64,000 bases of DNA, from the NCBI RefSeq assembly GCF_001299635.1, contig NZ_JRHN01000054.1, forward strand, positions 62,001 through 126,000, written 5' to 3'. Origin of the DNA: Clostridioides difficile (GTDB taxonomy: Bacteria; Bacillota; Clostridia; Peptostreptococcales; Peptostreptococcaceae). Below the pieces are notes generated by a model. That model had not been told where the DNA came from, made no database searches, and saw only the letters and a program-made list of their open reading frames with translations. Within the stretch, counting starts at the first letter, position 1. Every line of letters begins with the position of its first letter. Shown here in pieces: positions 34,723 to 43,844 of the stretch. A program made the position numbers and the translations under genes.

Positions 34723-36102
34723 TTACTTACCTTCTGCATCTTTTTGATTCTTCTTTTCTACCCAGCCTTCTTTAATAACTTGTCTTTCTCTAGCTATTGC
34801 CAAAGCTCCATCTGGAACATCGTGTGTTATTGTTGAACCAGTTGCTATATATCCCTTTTCTTCTACAACTACTGGTGCAACTAGGTTAGAATTTGAACCT
34901 ATAAATGCATTATCTTTTACTATTGATTTAAATTTATTTTTACCATCATAGTTTACAAAGACTACTCCACATCCAATGTTTACATTTTTACCAACATGTG
35001 CGTCTCCTATGTAAGAAAGATGAGATGCCTTTGAACCATCTTCTATAACAGCATTTTTTACTTCAACAAAATCGCCTATTTTTACATTGTTTCCTAAGTT
35101 ACTCTTTGGTCTTAGATATGCATATGGACCAATAGTAGTATTTTCTCCAACTTTACTATCAATTATAGTTGAATTTTTTACTTCTGTACCATCACCTATT
35201 TCTGAATTTGTTATAGATGAATTTGTCCCAATTATACAATCTGAACCTATCTTTGTTTTCCCTTGTAACATAACTCCTGGATATATTATAGTATCATTAC
35301 CTATCTCAACATCAGATTCTATATAGGTAGAGTTAGTGTTTATTATAGTCACTCCATTTACCATATGAGATTCATTTATTCTTCTTCTCATAATCTCTTC
35401 TGCTTTTGATAATTCTACTCTTGAATTAACACCCATAAGCTCTTCAATAGTTGAACCTGCAAATGCACCAACTTTAAGACCTTTATCTCTCATTATTTTA
35501 GCAGTATCAGTTAAATAATATTCGCCTTGTGCATTGTTATTATTTAACAAATCTAATGCTTCTCTAAGACTCTTACCATTGAAACAATAAATTCCAGAGT
35601 TTATCTCACTTATCATTTTTTCTTCTGAATTTGCATCTTTTTGTTCCACTATTCTAAGAAGGTCACCCTTCTTATCTCTTATTATTCTACCATAACCTGT
35701 TGGATTTCCAACTCTTGTTGTAAGAACTGTGGCATGATATTTATTTTCTATATGATATTCAAATAATTTTTTTAGTGTCTCTTCCTTTATAAGTGGAGTA
35801 TCTCCACAAAGTACAACTATTATATCTTCATCATTAATATATTCTTTAGCCATCTTTACAGCATGTCCTGTTCCAAGCTGTTCTGTTTGCATAGCTATTA
35901 TAGTTTCTTCTGCTAGTTTTTCTTTTACTACCTCAGCTTCATGTCCCAAAATCACAACAGTATCTTTTACACCAGATTTTTTTGAAACATCTATAATATG
36001 GTTGACCATTTCTTTTCCACATACTTTATGAATAACTTTTGGGTATTTAGACTTCATTCTTGTTCCTTTGCCTGCGGCAAGGATTATAGCTTTAAAGTTC
36101 AT
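34723..36102 (-). CDS. glmU: Bifunctional UDP-N-acetylglucosamine pyrophosphorylase / glucosamine-1-phosphate acetyltransferase
   Basis: A 459-residue enzyme giving UDP-GlcNAc for peptidoglycan. The N-terminal uridyltransferase domain has IILAAGKGTRMKSKYPKV and LCGDTPLI. The C-terminal left-handed beta-helix (about 250-445) has hexapeptide repeats and the acetyl-CoA site with SYIGDAHVG and NYDG. ATG 36102 is chosen because TGGAGTG sits at the right distance; the frame extends to 36123 without an SD. It lies between spoVG and prs as in Bacillus. Confidence 0.97.
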   Translation of the reverse strand: MNFKAIILAAGKGTRMKSKYPKVIHKVCGKEMVNHIIDVSKKSGVKDTVVILGHEAEVVKEKLAEETIIAMQTEQLGTGHAVKMAKEYINDEDIIVVLCGDTPLIKEETLKKLFEYHIENKYHATVLTTRVGNPTGYGRIIRDKKGDLLRIVEQKDANSEEKMISEINSGIYCFNGKSLREALDLLNNNNAQGEYYLTDTAKIMRDKGLKVGAFAGSTIEELMGVNSRVELSKAEEIMRRRINESHMVNGVTIINTNSTYIESDVEIGNDTIIYPGVMLQGKTKIGSDCIIGTNSSITNSEIGDGTEVKNSTIIDSKVGENTTIGPYAYLRPKSNLGNNVKIGDFVEVKNAVIEDGSKASHLSYIGDAHVGKNVNIGCGVVFVNYDGKNKFKSIVKDNAFIGSNSNLVAPVVVEEKGYIATGSTITHDVPDGALAIARERQVIKEGWVEKKNQKDAEGK

Positions 36103-36270
36103 TGATACACTCCATTCAATCAATTTAATTTTATTCGTATTATTCTCTCAATCAATATACATTATAATACATTTATTTGACAATTTGTATACAACATATA
36201 CATTATCACTAATAATATAGCACTTTTTTACTAAAAAGTACATATTTTAATACAAATTCTCCATTTAAAA

Positions 36271-36292
36271 AGAGCCTAAATGTTCGGGCTCT
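36271..36292 (-). terminator. Intrinsic terminator after spoVG
   Basis: A GC-rich stem AGAGCC (36271-36276) with GGCTCT (36287-36292) extended by a G-U pair, then TTTTTAAATGG on the minus strand, about 20 bp past the spoVG stop. Confidence 0.75.
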
Positions 36293-36313
36293 CTCCATTT
36301 TATATATTTATTA

Positions 36314-36592
36314 TTATTCAGCAGCTACTTCCCATTGAACTAATGCTTCATGATACGCTTGTAAAACTGCATCTTCTAAAACTTGTCTCATTTCTGCATT
36401 TATTGGATGAGCTATATCTCTGAAATTTCCTTCGCCTACTTTTCTGCTAGGCATTGCTATAAATAGGCCATTATGGCCTTCTATAACTTTTATATCATGT
36501 ACTACAAACAAATTATCGAAAGTTATTGAAACTATACATTTCATCTTACCTTCTTCTGTTAATTTTCTTACTCTTACGTCAGTTATCTTCAT
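36314..36592 (-). CDS. spoVG: Regulatory RNA/DNA-binding protein SpoVG
   Basis: A 92-residue protein beginning [27 protein letters not shown] (quoted in part: [16 protein letters not shown]) with [20 protein letters not shown], the highly conserved SpoVG core. It affects septation, virulence and antibiotic traits in various Firmicutes and binds nucleic acid. SD GGGGG precedes ATG 36592. A consensus sigma-H promoter lies 90 bp upstream, so it should be switched on at the start of sporulation, as in Bacillus. Confidence 0.97.
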   Translation of the reverse strand: MKITDVRVRKLTEEGKMKCIVSITFDNLFVVHDIKVIEGHNGLFIAMPSRKVGEGNFRDIAHPINAEMRQVLEDAVLQAYHEALVQWEVAAE

Positions 36593-36681
36593 ACCAAAAT
36601 ATCCCCCTTTGATTTTGACAGAAATTAATTTATATTAAAATTATTATCGCTGGAATAAATTAATATAAACTGTTTTTTAAG

Positions 36682-36711
36682 TAATTCTATGAACAACTAG
36701 GGATATCCTCT
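36682..36711 (-). promoter_or_regulatory. Sigma-H promoter of spoVG
   Basis: Minus strand: AGAGGATAT (36703-36711), 12-bp spacer, ATAGAATTA (36682-36690). Both fit the sigma-H consensus RNAGGAWWW-N11-12-RNNGAATWW at every fixed position, and spoVG is the classic sigma-H gene. Confidence 0.85.
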
Positions 36712-36747
36712 TTTTATTTTTACATATTTTTCTAAATATTTTTTTTA

Positions 36748-37629
36748 TTAATCTTCATCTATCTCAAATTCAAATTCTGAATCTTCTTCCTCATCTAAAT
36801 CTTCATTTCTATATTCATCTTTAAAAGTCTTTAAGTTTGGCTCTACTACTATTTTATCTCCATCGACATCCAACTGAATTAATGAGATATAATCTTTTAC
36901 CATCTTTTCTGAAGGGTTTGTTGTAGATATGAATACTCCAGTACCTATAACTTCTGCACCAAATTCATTCATAAGGTCTACCATTCCTTTTATAGTACCT
37001 CCACCCCTCATGAAATCATCTATAATTATAACCTTACTGTCTGGCTTAAGGGCTTTTCTTGGCAAACTCATACTCTCAACCTTAGAGCTTCTATTACCAC
37101 TCACATATGTCATACTAAGAGTAGGACCTTCTGATACTTTTATATCTTTTCTTATTATTACTAGAGGTAAATTCATAGCTTTAGCAGTCATAAGTGCCAT
37201 AGGTATACCTTTTGTCTCCATTGTTACAACATAATCTGCATCTACATAATCAATATTTGAGGCAAATATCTTTCCTATTTTAGCAGCTATTGTAGGGTCA
37301 TAAATTAAATCAATCAAGTATAAAAAACCACCAGATAATATTCTAGACTTGTCGCATATTTTCTCACATAATTCCATTAAGAACTCTGCATTTTCTGCTA
37401 TAGAAGTTTTAGGTATATATTTTACTCCTCCTGCTGCTCCTGAGATAGTTATAACTTTACCTAAATGAAGTTTTTCAAATACATTCTTTACAACTAATAA
37501 ATCTTCACTTATTGTTGATTTTGCTGCATTAAATTGATTTGTAAAATAACTTAATGTATATATTTTATTTGGATTGTCAGATAGTATTTTAACTATCGCT
37601 CCAATTCTCTCTGTTCTTTTAAATTTCAT
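36748..37629 (-). CDS. purR: Purine operon regulator PurR
   Basis: A 293-residue PRPP-responsive repressor. The N-terminal winged helix (about 1-75) is followed by a phosphoribosyltransferase-like domain with the PRPP-binding loop KVIIIDDFMRGGGTIKG (about 205-220). This is the Firmicute PurR, unrelated to the E. coli LacI-type protein. The C-terminal 20 residues are nearly all D and E. ATG 37629 has SD AGGAGG. It is upstream of spoVG and divergent from murC. Confidence 0.95.
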   Translation of the reverse strand: MKFKRTERIGAIVKILSDNPNKIYTLSYFTNQFNAAKSTISEDLLVVKNVFEKLHLGKVITISGAAGGVKYIPKTSIAENAEFLMELCEKICDKSRILSGGFLYLIDLIYDPTIAAKIGKIFASNIDYVDADYVVTMETKGIPMALMTAKAMNLPLVIIRKDIKVSEGPTLSMTYVSGNRSSKVESMSLPRKALKPDSKVIIIDDFMRGGGTIKGMVDLMNEFGAEVIGTGVFISTTNPSEKMVKDYISLIQLDVDGDKIVVEPNLKTFKDEYRNEDLDEEEDSEFEFEIDED

Positions 37630-37692
37630 TGCTATTTCCTCCTACAAGTACCTTTATATAACGTTAAACTAACTAATGCATAACAATTCTTA

Positions 37693-37705
37693 TTGTGGTA
37701 TAATA
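37693..37705 (+). promoter_or_regulatory. Extended -10 promoter element, probably for murC
   Basis: TTGTGGTATAATA contains TGGTATAAT, a perfect extended -10 (TATAAT at 37699-37704) reading rightwards to murC 140 bp away. No convincing -35 is present. The same 13-mer occurs inverted at 37787-37799. Confidence 0.55.
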
Positions 37706-37786
37706 TTACTTATGTTTTATTATATTCAAAAATAAAATACATATAATATTATATGCATATTAATTATAAAATATTGAACATTATAT

Positions 37787-37799
37787 TATTATACCACAA
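37787..37799 (-). promoter_or_regulatory. Extended -10 promoter element, probably for purR
   Basis: On the minus strand the same 13-mer TTGTGGTATAATA (TATAAT at 37788-37793) reads leftwards to purR. The two promoters face each other, so their transcripts would overlap by about 70 nt. Confidence 0.55.
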
Positions 37800-37847
37800 A
37801 AATAGTTCATATTGTAGGACTTAATTAAAAAGAAAGGTGGTTTTATT

Positions 37848-39200
37848 ATGAATATACACTTTATAGGAATTGGCGGTATCAGCATGAGTGCATTAGCTGA
37901 AATATGTATCAATAAAGGTTACCAAGTTTCAGGTTCGGATTCAAACGAATCATACCTATTAGACAAACTTAGAGACCAAGGGGCAACTATCTATATCGGT
38001 CAGAAAAAAGAGAACATATCAGATAATGTAAATATGGTTGTTTATACAGCAGCAGTTCATCCAGACAATGAAGAACTTATAGCTGCTAAAGAAAAAAATA
38101 AATTAGTAATGAACAGGGCTACTTTTTTAGGCCAAATCATGAGGGAATATAAGAACTCTATAGCAGTTTCTGGAACACATGGAAAGACTTCTACAACATC
38201 TATGTTATCTACAATCTTTGAATATGCAGATTTAGACCCAACTATACTAGTTGGTGGTAACTTAAGTATGATAGGTGGTAATGTTAAGATAGGTAATTCT
38301 GACCACTTTATAACTGAAGCATGTGAATATGTAGATAGCTTCCTTAATTTTAACCCTAAAATATCTATAGTCTTAAATGTTGAGGAAGACCATCTTGATT
38401 ATTTCTCTGGTATAGATGAAATCAAGGCTTCTTTTAACAAATTTGGTAAGCTATTACCTCCAGATGGCTATTTCATAATAAATGGTGATGATGAGAATGT
38501 TGATGACATATTGTACGATGTTAAGGCTACTATTATAAAATATGGTAGAGACTCTGATAATGATGCTGTAATAAAAGATATTCACTTTGACAATGGTGGT
38601 CATGGAATATTTAAAATAGAATATCAAGGAAGAGACCTAGGAGAATTTGAACTTTCTGTATATGGTCTTCATAATATATACAACGCATCTTCTGCTATAA
38701 TGGCAGCTCTTGTTTCTGGTATTGATTTAGAGACTATAAGAAAAAATATAAAGATTTATAAAGGCGTAGGAAGAAGATTTGAGACTAAAGGATATTATAA
38801 AAATGCTTTAGTAATAGATGATTATGCACATCATCCAACTGAATTAAAAGCTACTTTAGCTGCTGCTAAAAAATTAAAAAAATCCACTTTATGGTGTATC
38901 TTCCAGCCACATACTTATACTAGAACAAAATCTCTTTTAGGTGAATTCTCAGAAGCATTCTATGCAGCTGATAAAGTTATAATAACAGATATATATGCTG
39001 CTAGAGAAAATGACCCAGGAGACATACATTCTAAAGACTTAGTTGAAAAGTTATATCAAAACAATGTAGATGCTATCTACATAAAAGAATTTGAAGATAT
39101 AGTAAAATATTTACGTGAAAATGTTAATGATAATGATTTAGTAATAACTGCTGGTGCTGGTCCAATTTATAAAGTTGCAGACTTGTTGGTTGAAAAATAA
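37848..39200 (+). CDS. murC: UDP-N-acetylmuramate--L-alanine ligase
   Basis: A 450-residue Mur ligase that adds the first amino acid of the peptidoglycan stem peptide. It has the N-terminal Rossmann motif [16 protein letters not shown], the ATP loop [13 protein letters not shown] (about 109-121), and [26 protein letters not shown] is before ATG 37848. It is one of only three plus-strand genes here and meets the minus-strand unknown gene tail to tail over a shared terminator. Confidence 0.97.
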   Translation: MNIHFIGIGGISMSALAEICINKGYQVSGSDSNESYLLDKLRDQGATIYIGQKKENISDNVNMVVYTAAVHPDNEELIAAKEKNKLVMNRATFLGQIMREYKNSIAVSGTHGKTSTTSMLSTIFEYADLDPTILVGGNLSMIGGNVKIGNSDHFITEACEYVDSFLNFNPKISIVLNVEEDHLDYFSGIDEIKASFNKFGKLLPPDGYFIINGDDENVDDILYDVKATIIKYGRDSDNDAVIKDIHFDNGGHGIFKIEYQGRDLGEFELSVYGLHNIYNASSAIMAALVSGIDLETIRKNIKIYKGVGRRFETKGYYKNALVIDDYAHHPTELKATLAAAKKLKKSTLWCIFQPHTYTRTKSLLGEFSEAFYAADKVIITDIYAARENDPGDIHSKDLVEKLYQNNVDAIYIKEFEDIVKYLRENVNDNDLVITAGAGPIYKVADLLVEK

Positions 39201-39218
39201 TATATAAAAAGTAATTTA

Positions 39219-39245
39219 GGCTATCAAATATCTCATTTGATAGCC
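39219..39245. terminator. Bidirectional terminator between murC and the convergent gene
   Basis: An 11-bp perfect stem (39219-39229 with 39235-39245) and 5-base loop between convergent stops at 39200 and 39257. T-rich flanks on both sides, so it can serve both strands. Confidence 0.75.
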
Positions 39246-39256
39246 TTCTTAAAATC

Positions 39257-40054
39257 TTATTTCTTTCCAATTTCAAATATCTCGTTTTTAAGGTAATCAA
39301 ACAAACTTGTATGAACCTCATAGTAAGATACAGTTTTTTTAGAAGTGACTTTCACATAATCTTTTCCCATTGTTTCAACTTTTACAGCAAAATCATCACC
39401 TTTTATGTCTATAGTAAAGTTATATTCACTTCTTTCCTTACTTTTCTCAGGCTGAACTTTCCCTACAACCCTCTTTGAAATCATCTTATGCGCTAAATCA
39501 TCGAACTTCCATCTATGAACTTTTTTAATTTCTTTTCCATGAGATATAGTCACTTCTTTCCAATCTTTATAGTGACTTAAGAGGTCAAATGAAGTATATA
39601 TACTTTCATCTAAAAGCTTCTTAAAAACACTCTTAGAATCAACTGGAACTTTATAATACTCTTCTTTGTTTACAGTATATACTCTAAAAAAGTTAAGGTC
39701 TGTAGAAAACTTAACACCATCATCAGAATAACCTTCATAAACTGCTTCATAAGAAGATGTGGTATTTCTTACTTTCTTAAAATCTGAGAAAAAGAACTTT
39801 ATCTCATCCCACATATCTTCTTCGATTTTTATGTTTTCTATATTCTTATCTGATATATAAATCTTCTTCTTCTCTTTTATCTGAGTCATTAAAGACCGAG
39901 TATCTTCTTCTTCTCTTTCTACCTTTTTTGGAACTTCACTTTTATCCTTTTCCATATTCAATCCTATTTTGAAGGATATAAAGTATATTATAAAGAAAAC
40001 AACCACTCCTATTAATATCGCAGCTTTTTTCTTTAGTTTTCTTTTCTTACTCAT
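39257..40054 (-). CDS. Membrane-anchored protein of unknown function
   Basis: A 265-residue protein that I do not recognise. The first 10 residues are very basic (MSKKRKLKKK), followed by one membrane span (about 11-30, ILIGVVVFFIIYFISF). The remaining 230 residues are hydrophilic, rich in K, E, D, S and V, with no cysteine. This predicts an N-in, C-out single-pass protein with an extracytoplasmic domain. SD GGGGTGG precedes ATG 40054. It follows the cation-efflux gene by 69 bp with no clear terminator between them, so the two may be co-transcribed. Confidence 0.8.
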   Translation of the reverse strand: MSKKRKLKKKAAILIGVVVFFIIYFISFKIGLNMEKDKSEVPKKVEREEEDTRSLMTQIKEKKKIYISDKNIENIKIEEDMWDEIKFFFSDFKKVRNTTSSYEAVYEGYSDDGVKFSTDLNFFRVYTVNKEEYYKVPVDSKSVFKKLLDESIYTSFDLLSHYKDWKEVTISHGKEIKKVHRWKFDDLAHKMISKRVVGKVQPEKSKERSEYNFTIDIKGDDFAVKVETMGKDYVKVTSKKTVSYYEVHTSLFDYLKNEIFEIGKK

Positions 40055-40123
40055 TTAACCACCCCTAGAGTTTATAATCATAAAACAATTATATAACTTT
40101 TTACACTTTTTTTTAAGGTTTAA

Positions 40124-41020
40124 TTATTTATTACACTTATTTCCTTGACAATTAGTACATGGTTCAACGTGAACCGTTATACCTTTTACAAATTCCATGT
40201 GTTTTATTATATGTTTTTCAAGTTTAGTAGCAATGTCATGACCTTGCTTAACTGTCAAGTTTTCATCAACACATATAGTCAAATCCACATATGCCATAGC
40301 TCCATGTTTTCTAGTCTTTATATCTCCTAGATTCTTAACGCCTTCTGTATCTGCTACAATATAGTTTAATTCTTTTATTTCTTCTTCATCAACTGAAACA
40401 TCCATCAATTCATTAACAGAACTTATAAGTATATCTATTCCTACCTTAGCTACAAATATAGCCACTACAACTGATGCAATTGGGTCTAAAGGCTTAAAAC
40501 CTAAAATAGAACCTCCTATCCCTATAAAAGCAGCTACTGAAGATAATGCATCTGACCTATGATGCCAAGCATCAGCTTTTAAGGCTGGAGAATTTATCTT
40601 TTTAGCAACTTTTATTGTTATTCTATATTGATACTCTTTTATCAAAATTGAAATAACTGATACTACTAATGGTAATATTGATGGAACACTTAGTGCATCT
40701 AAGTTAAATAAAGATTTAATTGCCTCTATACCTATTGTTATAGAAACAAATATAAGTAATATTGATAATACGAATGATACCAATGTTTCTGCTTTCTCAT
40801 GCCCATAATTATGTTCTCTATCCCCTGGTCTAGAAGATACATAATTACCTATTAATACTCCTATCGAACTTATGATATCTGATGCTGAATGTAAACCATC
40901 TGCAATCATTGCACTAGAGTTACCAATAACTCCAGCTATCATCTTAATTATTGTTAATGCTATATTCCAAAGTATTGATTGTATAGTTATTTTATTTGCT
41001 TCCTCATACCTTGTTTCCAT
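40124..41020 (-). CDS. Cation diffusion facilitator family transporter
   Basis: A 298-residue CDF protein exporting divalent metals (zinc, manganese, iron or cobalt) in exchange for protons. Six membrane spans lie within the first 210 residues, with metal-site residues in ADGLHSASDII (TM2) and KADAWHHRSDALSS (TM5). The cytoplasmic C-terminal domain (about 210-290) ends in an unusual Cys/His tail VHVEPCTNCQGNKCNK, which may bind metal. The TM2 site is H-x3-D and the TM5 site HHRSD, so the substrate cannot be fixed by eye. Confidence 0.92.
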   Translation of the reverse strand: METRYEEANKITIQSILWNIALTIIKMIAGVIGNSSAMIADGLHSASDIISSIGVLIGNYVSSRPGDREHNYGHEKAETLVSFVLSILLIFVSITIGIEAIKSLFNLDALSVPSILPLVVSVISILIKEYQYRITIKVAKKINSPALKADAWHHRSDALSSVAAFIGIGGSILGFKPLDPIASVVVAIFVAKVGIDILISSVNELMDVSVDEEEIKELNYIVADTEGVKNLGDIKTRKHGAMAYVDLTICVDENLTVKQGHDIATKLEKHIIKHMEFVKGITVHVEPCTNCQGNKCNK

Positions 41021-41156
41021 TTTTATTCCTCCTTCTAAAACGACTCTAATATTATATCAAAAACATACATCTGGATATAAATTAAACTTACTATTACATG
41101 CAAATGTATACTCTTTACTTTCAATAGAGATTATCAATCTTCTATAAAATGAAAAA

Positions 41157-41178
41157 TCACCTAGCTTAAGCTAGGCGA
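41157..41178 (-). terminator. Intrinsic terminator after the M20-family peptidase
   Basis: A 9-bp stem with one G-U (41157-41165 with 41170-41178), loop TTAA, then TTTTTC on the minus strand, 27 bp past the stop. Confidence 0.75.
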
Positions 41179-41204
41179 TATATATTATACACTATTATTT
41201 AAAT

Positions 41205-42320
41205 TTATGCTTCTTTTATTATCTCTACTACCATTTTAGCAGAATCATATAAATCTTTTATAGCTATATGTTCGCTTAATGTATGAGCATTTTTCATACC
41301 TATTCCTAAAGTTATAGCTTCGATACCATTTTTACTTAATATATTTGTATCACTACCTCCTCCTGTAGATTCAGTATGACCTTCTATACCTAAGTTTGAA
41401 AAAGCTTTCTTTGCAAGTTTTATTATTTCAGAATCCTCACTAACATCAATTGGAGTATATGCTCTGTTTACATCTATTTCAATTTGAGCTCCAAAATCTT
41501 TGGCAGCTTTTTCAAAAGTATCTACCATATGTTTAGTTTGAACATCCAATTTATCTTCTTTTAAACTTCTAGCTTCTGCAACTATATTAACTTCACCTGT
41601 TACTATGTTTGTAGCTGTTCCGCCGTTTATAATTCCTATGTTAGCAGTTGTTTCTTCATCTATTCTAAGTAAATTCATATTTTCTATTGCTCTAGCTGCT
41701 ACCATTATAGCACTTATACCAGCTTCAGGCTCAAGACCTGCATGAGCAGTCTTTCCTAATATCTTAACATTTATTACATCTTGTGCAGGAGCTTTTACTA
41801 TTATTTCTCCAGGAGAACCTCCACTATCTAATACAAAAGCATATTTAGAATCTATTTTTCCATAGTCTAAATTTTTAGCACCAACTAATCCACATTCTTC
41901 ACATATAGAGAATACAACTTGTATATCAGTATGTTCTATGTTATTTTCCTTTATATATCTTAAGCCTTCTAATATAGCTGCTATACCTGCTTTATCATCA
42001 GAACCTAATATTGTAGTACCATCACTTTTTATTATTCCATTTTCTTCATCCACTATAGGTTTTACTCCTATACCTGGAGTTACTGTGTCCATATGTGAAC
42101 TAAATAATATTTTCTTACCTTCTTTGTTTCCTTTTAATGTAGCTATTATATTGCCAGTTTCTCCATTTGTTTTTTCACCAGCATTATCTACTGCAACTGA
42201 ACAACCTATTTCTTCTAATTTTTTAACTAATACTTTAGCAACATTCCCCTCTTTTAAAGATAAACTGTCTATCTGTATTAATTCAAGGAACTCATTTAAA
42301 ATTCTTTGCTCGTTTATCAT
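41205..42320 (-). CDS. Peptidase T-like M20 metallopeptidase
   Basis: A 371-residue dinuclear zinc peptidase. Metal-site motifs are FSSHMDTVTPG (about 75-85), ILGSDDKAGIA, and FSICEECGLVGAKNL (catalytic glutamates), then VLDSGGSPG and the C-terminal TESTGGGSDTNIL with NAHTLSEH. It belongs to the tripeptidase-like PepT2 group, which cleaves small peptides in the cytoplasm. The open frame reaches 42386, but TGGAGG is an SD fitted to ATG 42320. It has its own promoter (42358-42386) and terminator, so it is monocistronic. Confidence 0.92.
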   Translation of the reverse strand: MINEQRILNEFLELIQIDSLSLKEGNVAKVLVKKLEEIGCSVAVDNAGEKTNGETGNIIATLKGNKEGKKILFSSHMDTVTPGIGVKPIVDEENGIIKSDGTTILGSDDKAGIAAILEGLRYIKENNIEHTDIQVVFSICEECGLVGAKNLDYGKIDSKYAFVLDSGGSPGEIIVKAPAQDVINVKILGKTAHAGLEPEAGISAIMVAARAIENMNLLRIDEETTANIGIINGGTATNIVTGEVNIVAEARSLKEDKLDVQTKHMVDTFEKAAKDFGAQIEIDVNRAYTPIDVSEDSEIIKLAKKAFSNLGIEGHTESTGGGSDTNILSKNGIEAITLGIGMKNAHTLSEHIAIKDLYDSAKMVVEIIKEA

Positions 42321-42357
42321 AATTTTCCTCCATAATATAATAGGTATTTCAACATAT

Positions 42358-42386
42358 ATTGTAGTGTAATATTTAAATATTATCAA
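42358..42386 (-). promoter_or_regulatory. Sigma-A promoter of the PepT-like peptidase
   Basis: Minus strand: -35 TTGATA (42381-42386), exactly 17 bp, -10 TACAAT (42358-42363), about 40 bp before the start codon. Confidence 0.7.
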
Positions 42387-42470
42387 TAGTTTTTAAGTTT
42401 TTATATTACTTTCATTAATTTATTTTAGTAAAATGAAAGTTAAAGCTAAATTCTTGCATTTTCACTATTT

Positions 42471-43760
42471 CTATCTGACTATATTTCTTTGTCTAGAATC
42501 TATAAAACATAACCAGTATCCTAAACTATTTGTTCTATTGTCACAAGCTTGGTATCTTAAGAATCCTGTACTTCCATTGTCTGGCTGTTCACTTCTATTT
42601 CCCGGAATAGCATATATATAATGTTTTCTTTTATTATATTCATCATATTGAACTCCAAATAAGTAATGTCTATATTTATATGAATTTAATACTGCATCAC
42701 TATACATCGTATAATTCAACACATTTAAATATCCTAAATGTGGCATTGTATATCCACATAAAGTTGTAGGGTTTATCTCTATTTTCCACCATCTTGTCTT
42801 ATCTATATAATCTGTCGCAAAAGGTTTTACTTCTCTAAAAAGTTTCAAACCTTTCTTTATTTGTCTAGGCATAAGTAATGTTCCAGCTTGTTTATTTCCA
42901 CTATCTCCTTGACTTATTCCATTAGCTCTTTTTATTTTTTCAATATTATTTAACTCTTTTTGAGCTTTCTTTGATTTAGTAGGTTTTGAAGAAACGATAG
43001 CTTCTTCTTCTCTACTTATTTCAAAATCTTCTTCATCATCTTCGTCATATTCCTCATCATACTCCATATCTCTATATTCTTCTTGTGCTTTAACCTTATT
43101 ATAATTTTCTATTTCCTTATAGTTATTAAATTCTTCTATTTCCTCATCACTAGAATCTTCTATATCCGTTCTTGCTTTTAACTCTCCCTCTTCAACGTCT
43201 TCATCATCTTCCCAATAATCTTCATACTCATCTTCATCATATTCTTCTATAATATATTCTTCATCGTCATTCCCTTCTTCTCTATCACTCTCTTCCTCAG
43301 CGTCTGACTCTTCATATTCTTCGTCTTCTTCCAATTCTTCATATTCTTCTTCATATTCTTCTTCATATTCTTCTTCTATCTCTTGGAATAATATGTCCTC
43401 ATAATTTTCAATCTTATTTCCTTTAAATCCAATTAAAGGTATGTTTCTTTCATACAATAACGCAATACCTTTTATCTCATCATCGTAATCTTCTAAATCT
43501 AAAACAAATTCACCTCTTCCTTGTTCATTTAAAATTATATTTCCCAAGTCTATCAATCCATGGTCACCTTTTATTGCCACTGCTTTATACCCATCTTTAA
43601 CATATTTTAGATTTTCTACATATAATGCAATAATTGCTTTTTCATCATTTACTTCAACTTTTGCAAAAGCTTTTGGCAGTACTCGTTCTTTGTATCTAAA
43701 GTTTATGTCTTTAGCTTCTAGTATTATATAGTCTCTTTTAAACTTTCTTTTAGAACCCAC
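42471..43760 (-). CDS. Two-domain protein with a long acidic Glu/Asp/Tyr linker, function unknown
   Basis: A 429-residue protein starting at GTG 43760 behind GGGGGG. The N-terminal domain (about 1-115) is beta-rich, with IILEAKDINFRYKERVLPKA and ERNIPLIGFKG. The middle (about 125-270) is almost entirely E, D, Y and S, including the repeat EEEYEEEYEEEYEE. A basic stretch follows (about 270-310). The C-terminal domain (about 310-429) is aromatic-rich and well folded, with KTRWWKIEINPTTLCGY, GVQYDEYNKRKHYIYAIPG and LGYWLCFIDSRQ. I recognise the C-terminal pattern from uncharacterised clostridial proteins, some thought to be linked to spores, but cannot name a function. It lies between pepT-like and rsmA genes. 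Confidence 0.8.
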   Translation of the reverse strand: MGSKRKFKRDYIILEAKDINFRYKERVLPKAFAKVEVNDEKAIIALYVENLKYVKDGYKAVAIKGDHGLIDLGNIILNEQGRGEFVLDLEDYDDEIKGIALLYERNIPLIGFKGNKIENYEDILFQEIEEEYEEEYEEEYEELEEDEEYEESDAEEESDREEGNDDEEYIIEEYDEDEYEDYWEDDEDVEEGELKARTDIEDSSDEEIEEFNNYKEIENYNKVKAQEEYRDMEYDEEYDEDDEEDFEISREEEAIVSSKPTKSKKAQKELNNIEKIKRANGISQGDSGNKQAGTLLMPRQIKKGLKLFREVKPFATDYIDKTRWWKIEINPTTLCGYTMPHLGYLNVLNYTMYSDAVLNSYKYRHYLFGVQYDEYNKRKHYIYAIPGNRSEQPDNGSTGFLRYQACDNRTNSLGYWLCFIDSRQRNIVR

Positions 43761-43814
43761 TGCAATCCCCCCTTAACACAGTTTCTCTAAACAATATATG
43801 TTGATAAAATAAAA

Positions 43815-43844
43815 AAAAGTACCTTCTATTTAGAAGATACTTTT
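43815..43844 (-). terminator. Terminator overlapping the end of rsmA
   Basis: A 13-bp stem on the minus strand with one G-U (43815-43827 with 43832-43844), loop of 4, then eight T. The ascending arm contains the last codons of rsmA and its stop lies within the hairpin. Confidence 0.75.

Noticed and set aside
37630-37847. PurR operator (PurBox) between purR and murC
   Set aside because: GAAC-like pieces are visible, but not the paired CCGAA-type boxes with the proper spacing.
43270-43400. Tandem repeat or CRISPR-like array in the acidic gene
   Set aside because: The repeated TTCTTCATA-type units are Glu/Tyr codons inside one open frame; there are no spacers or conserved repeat ends.
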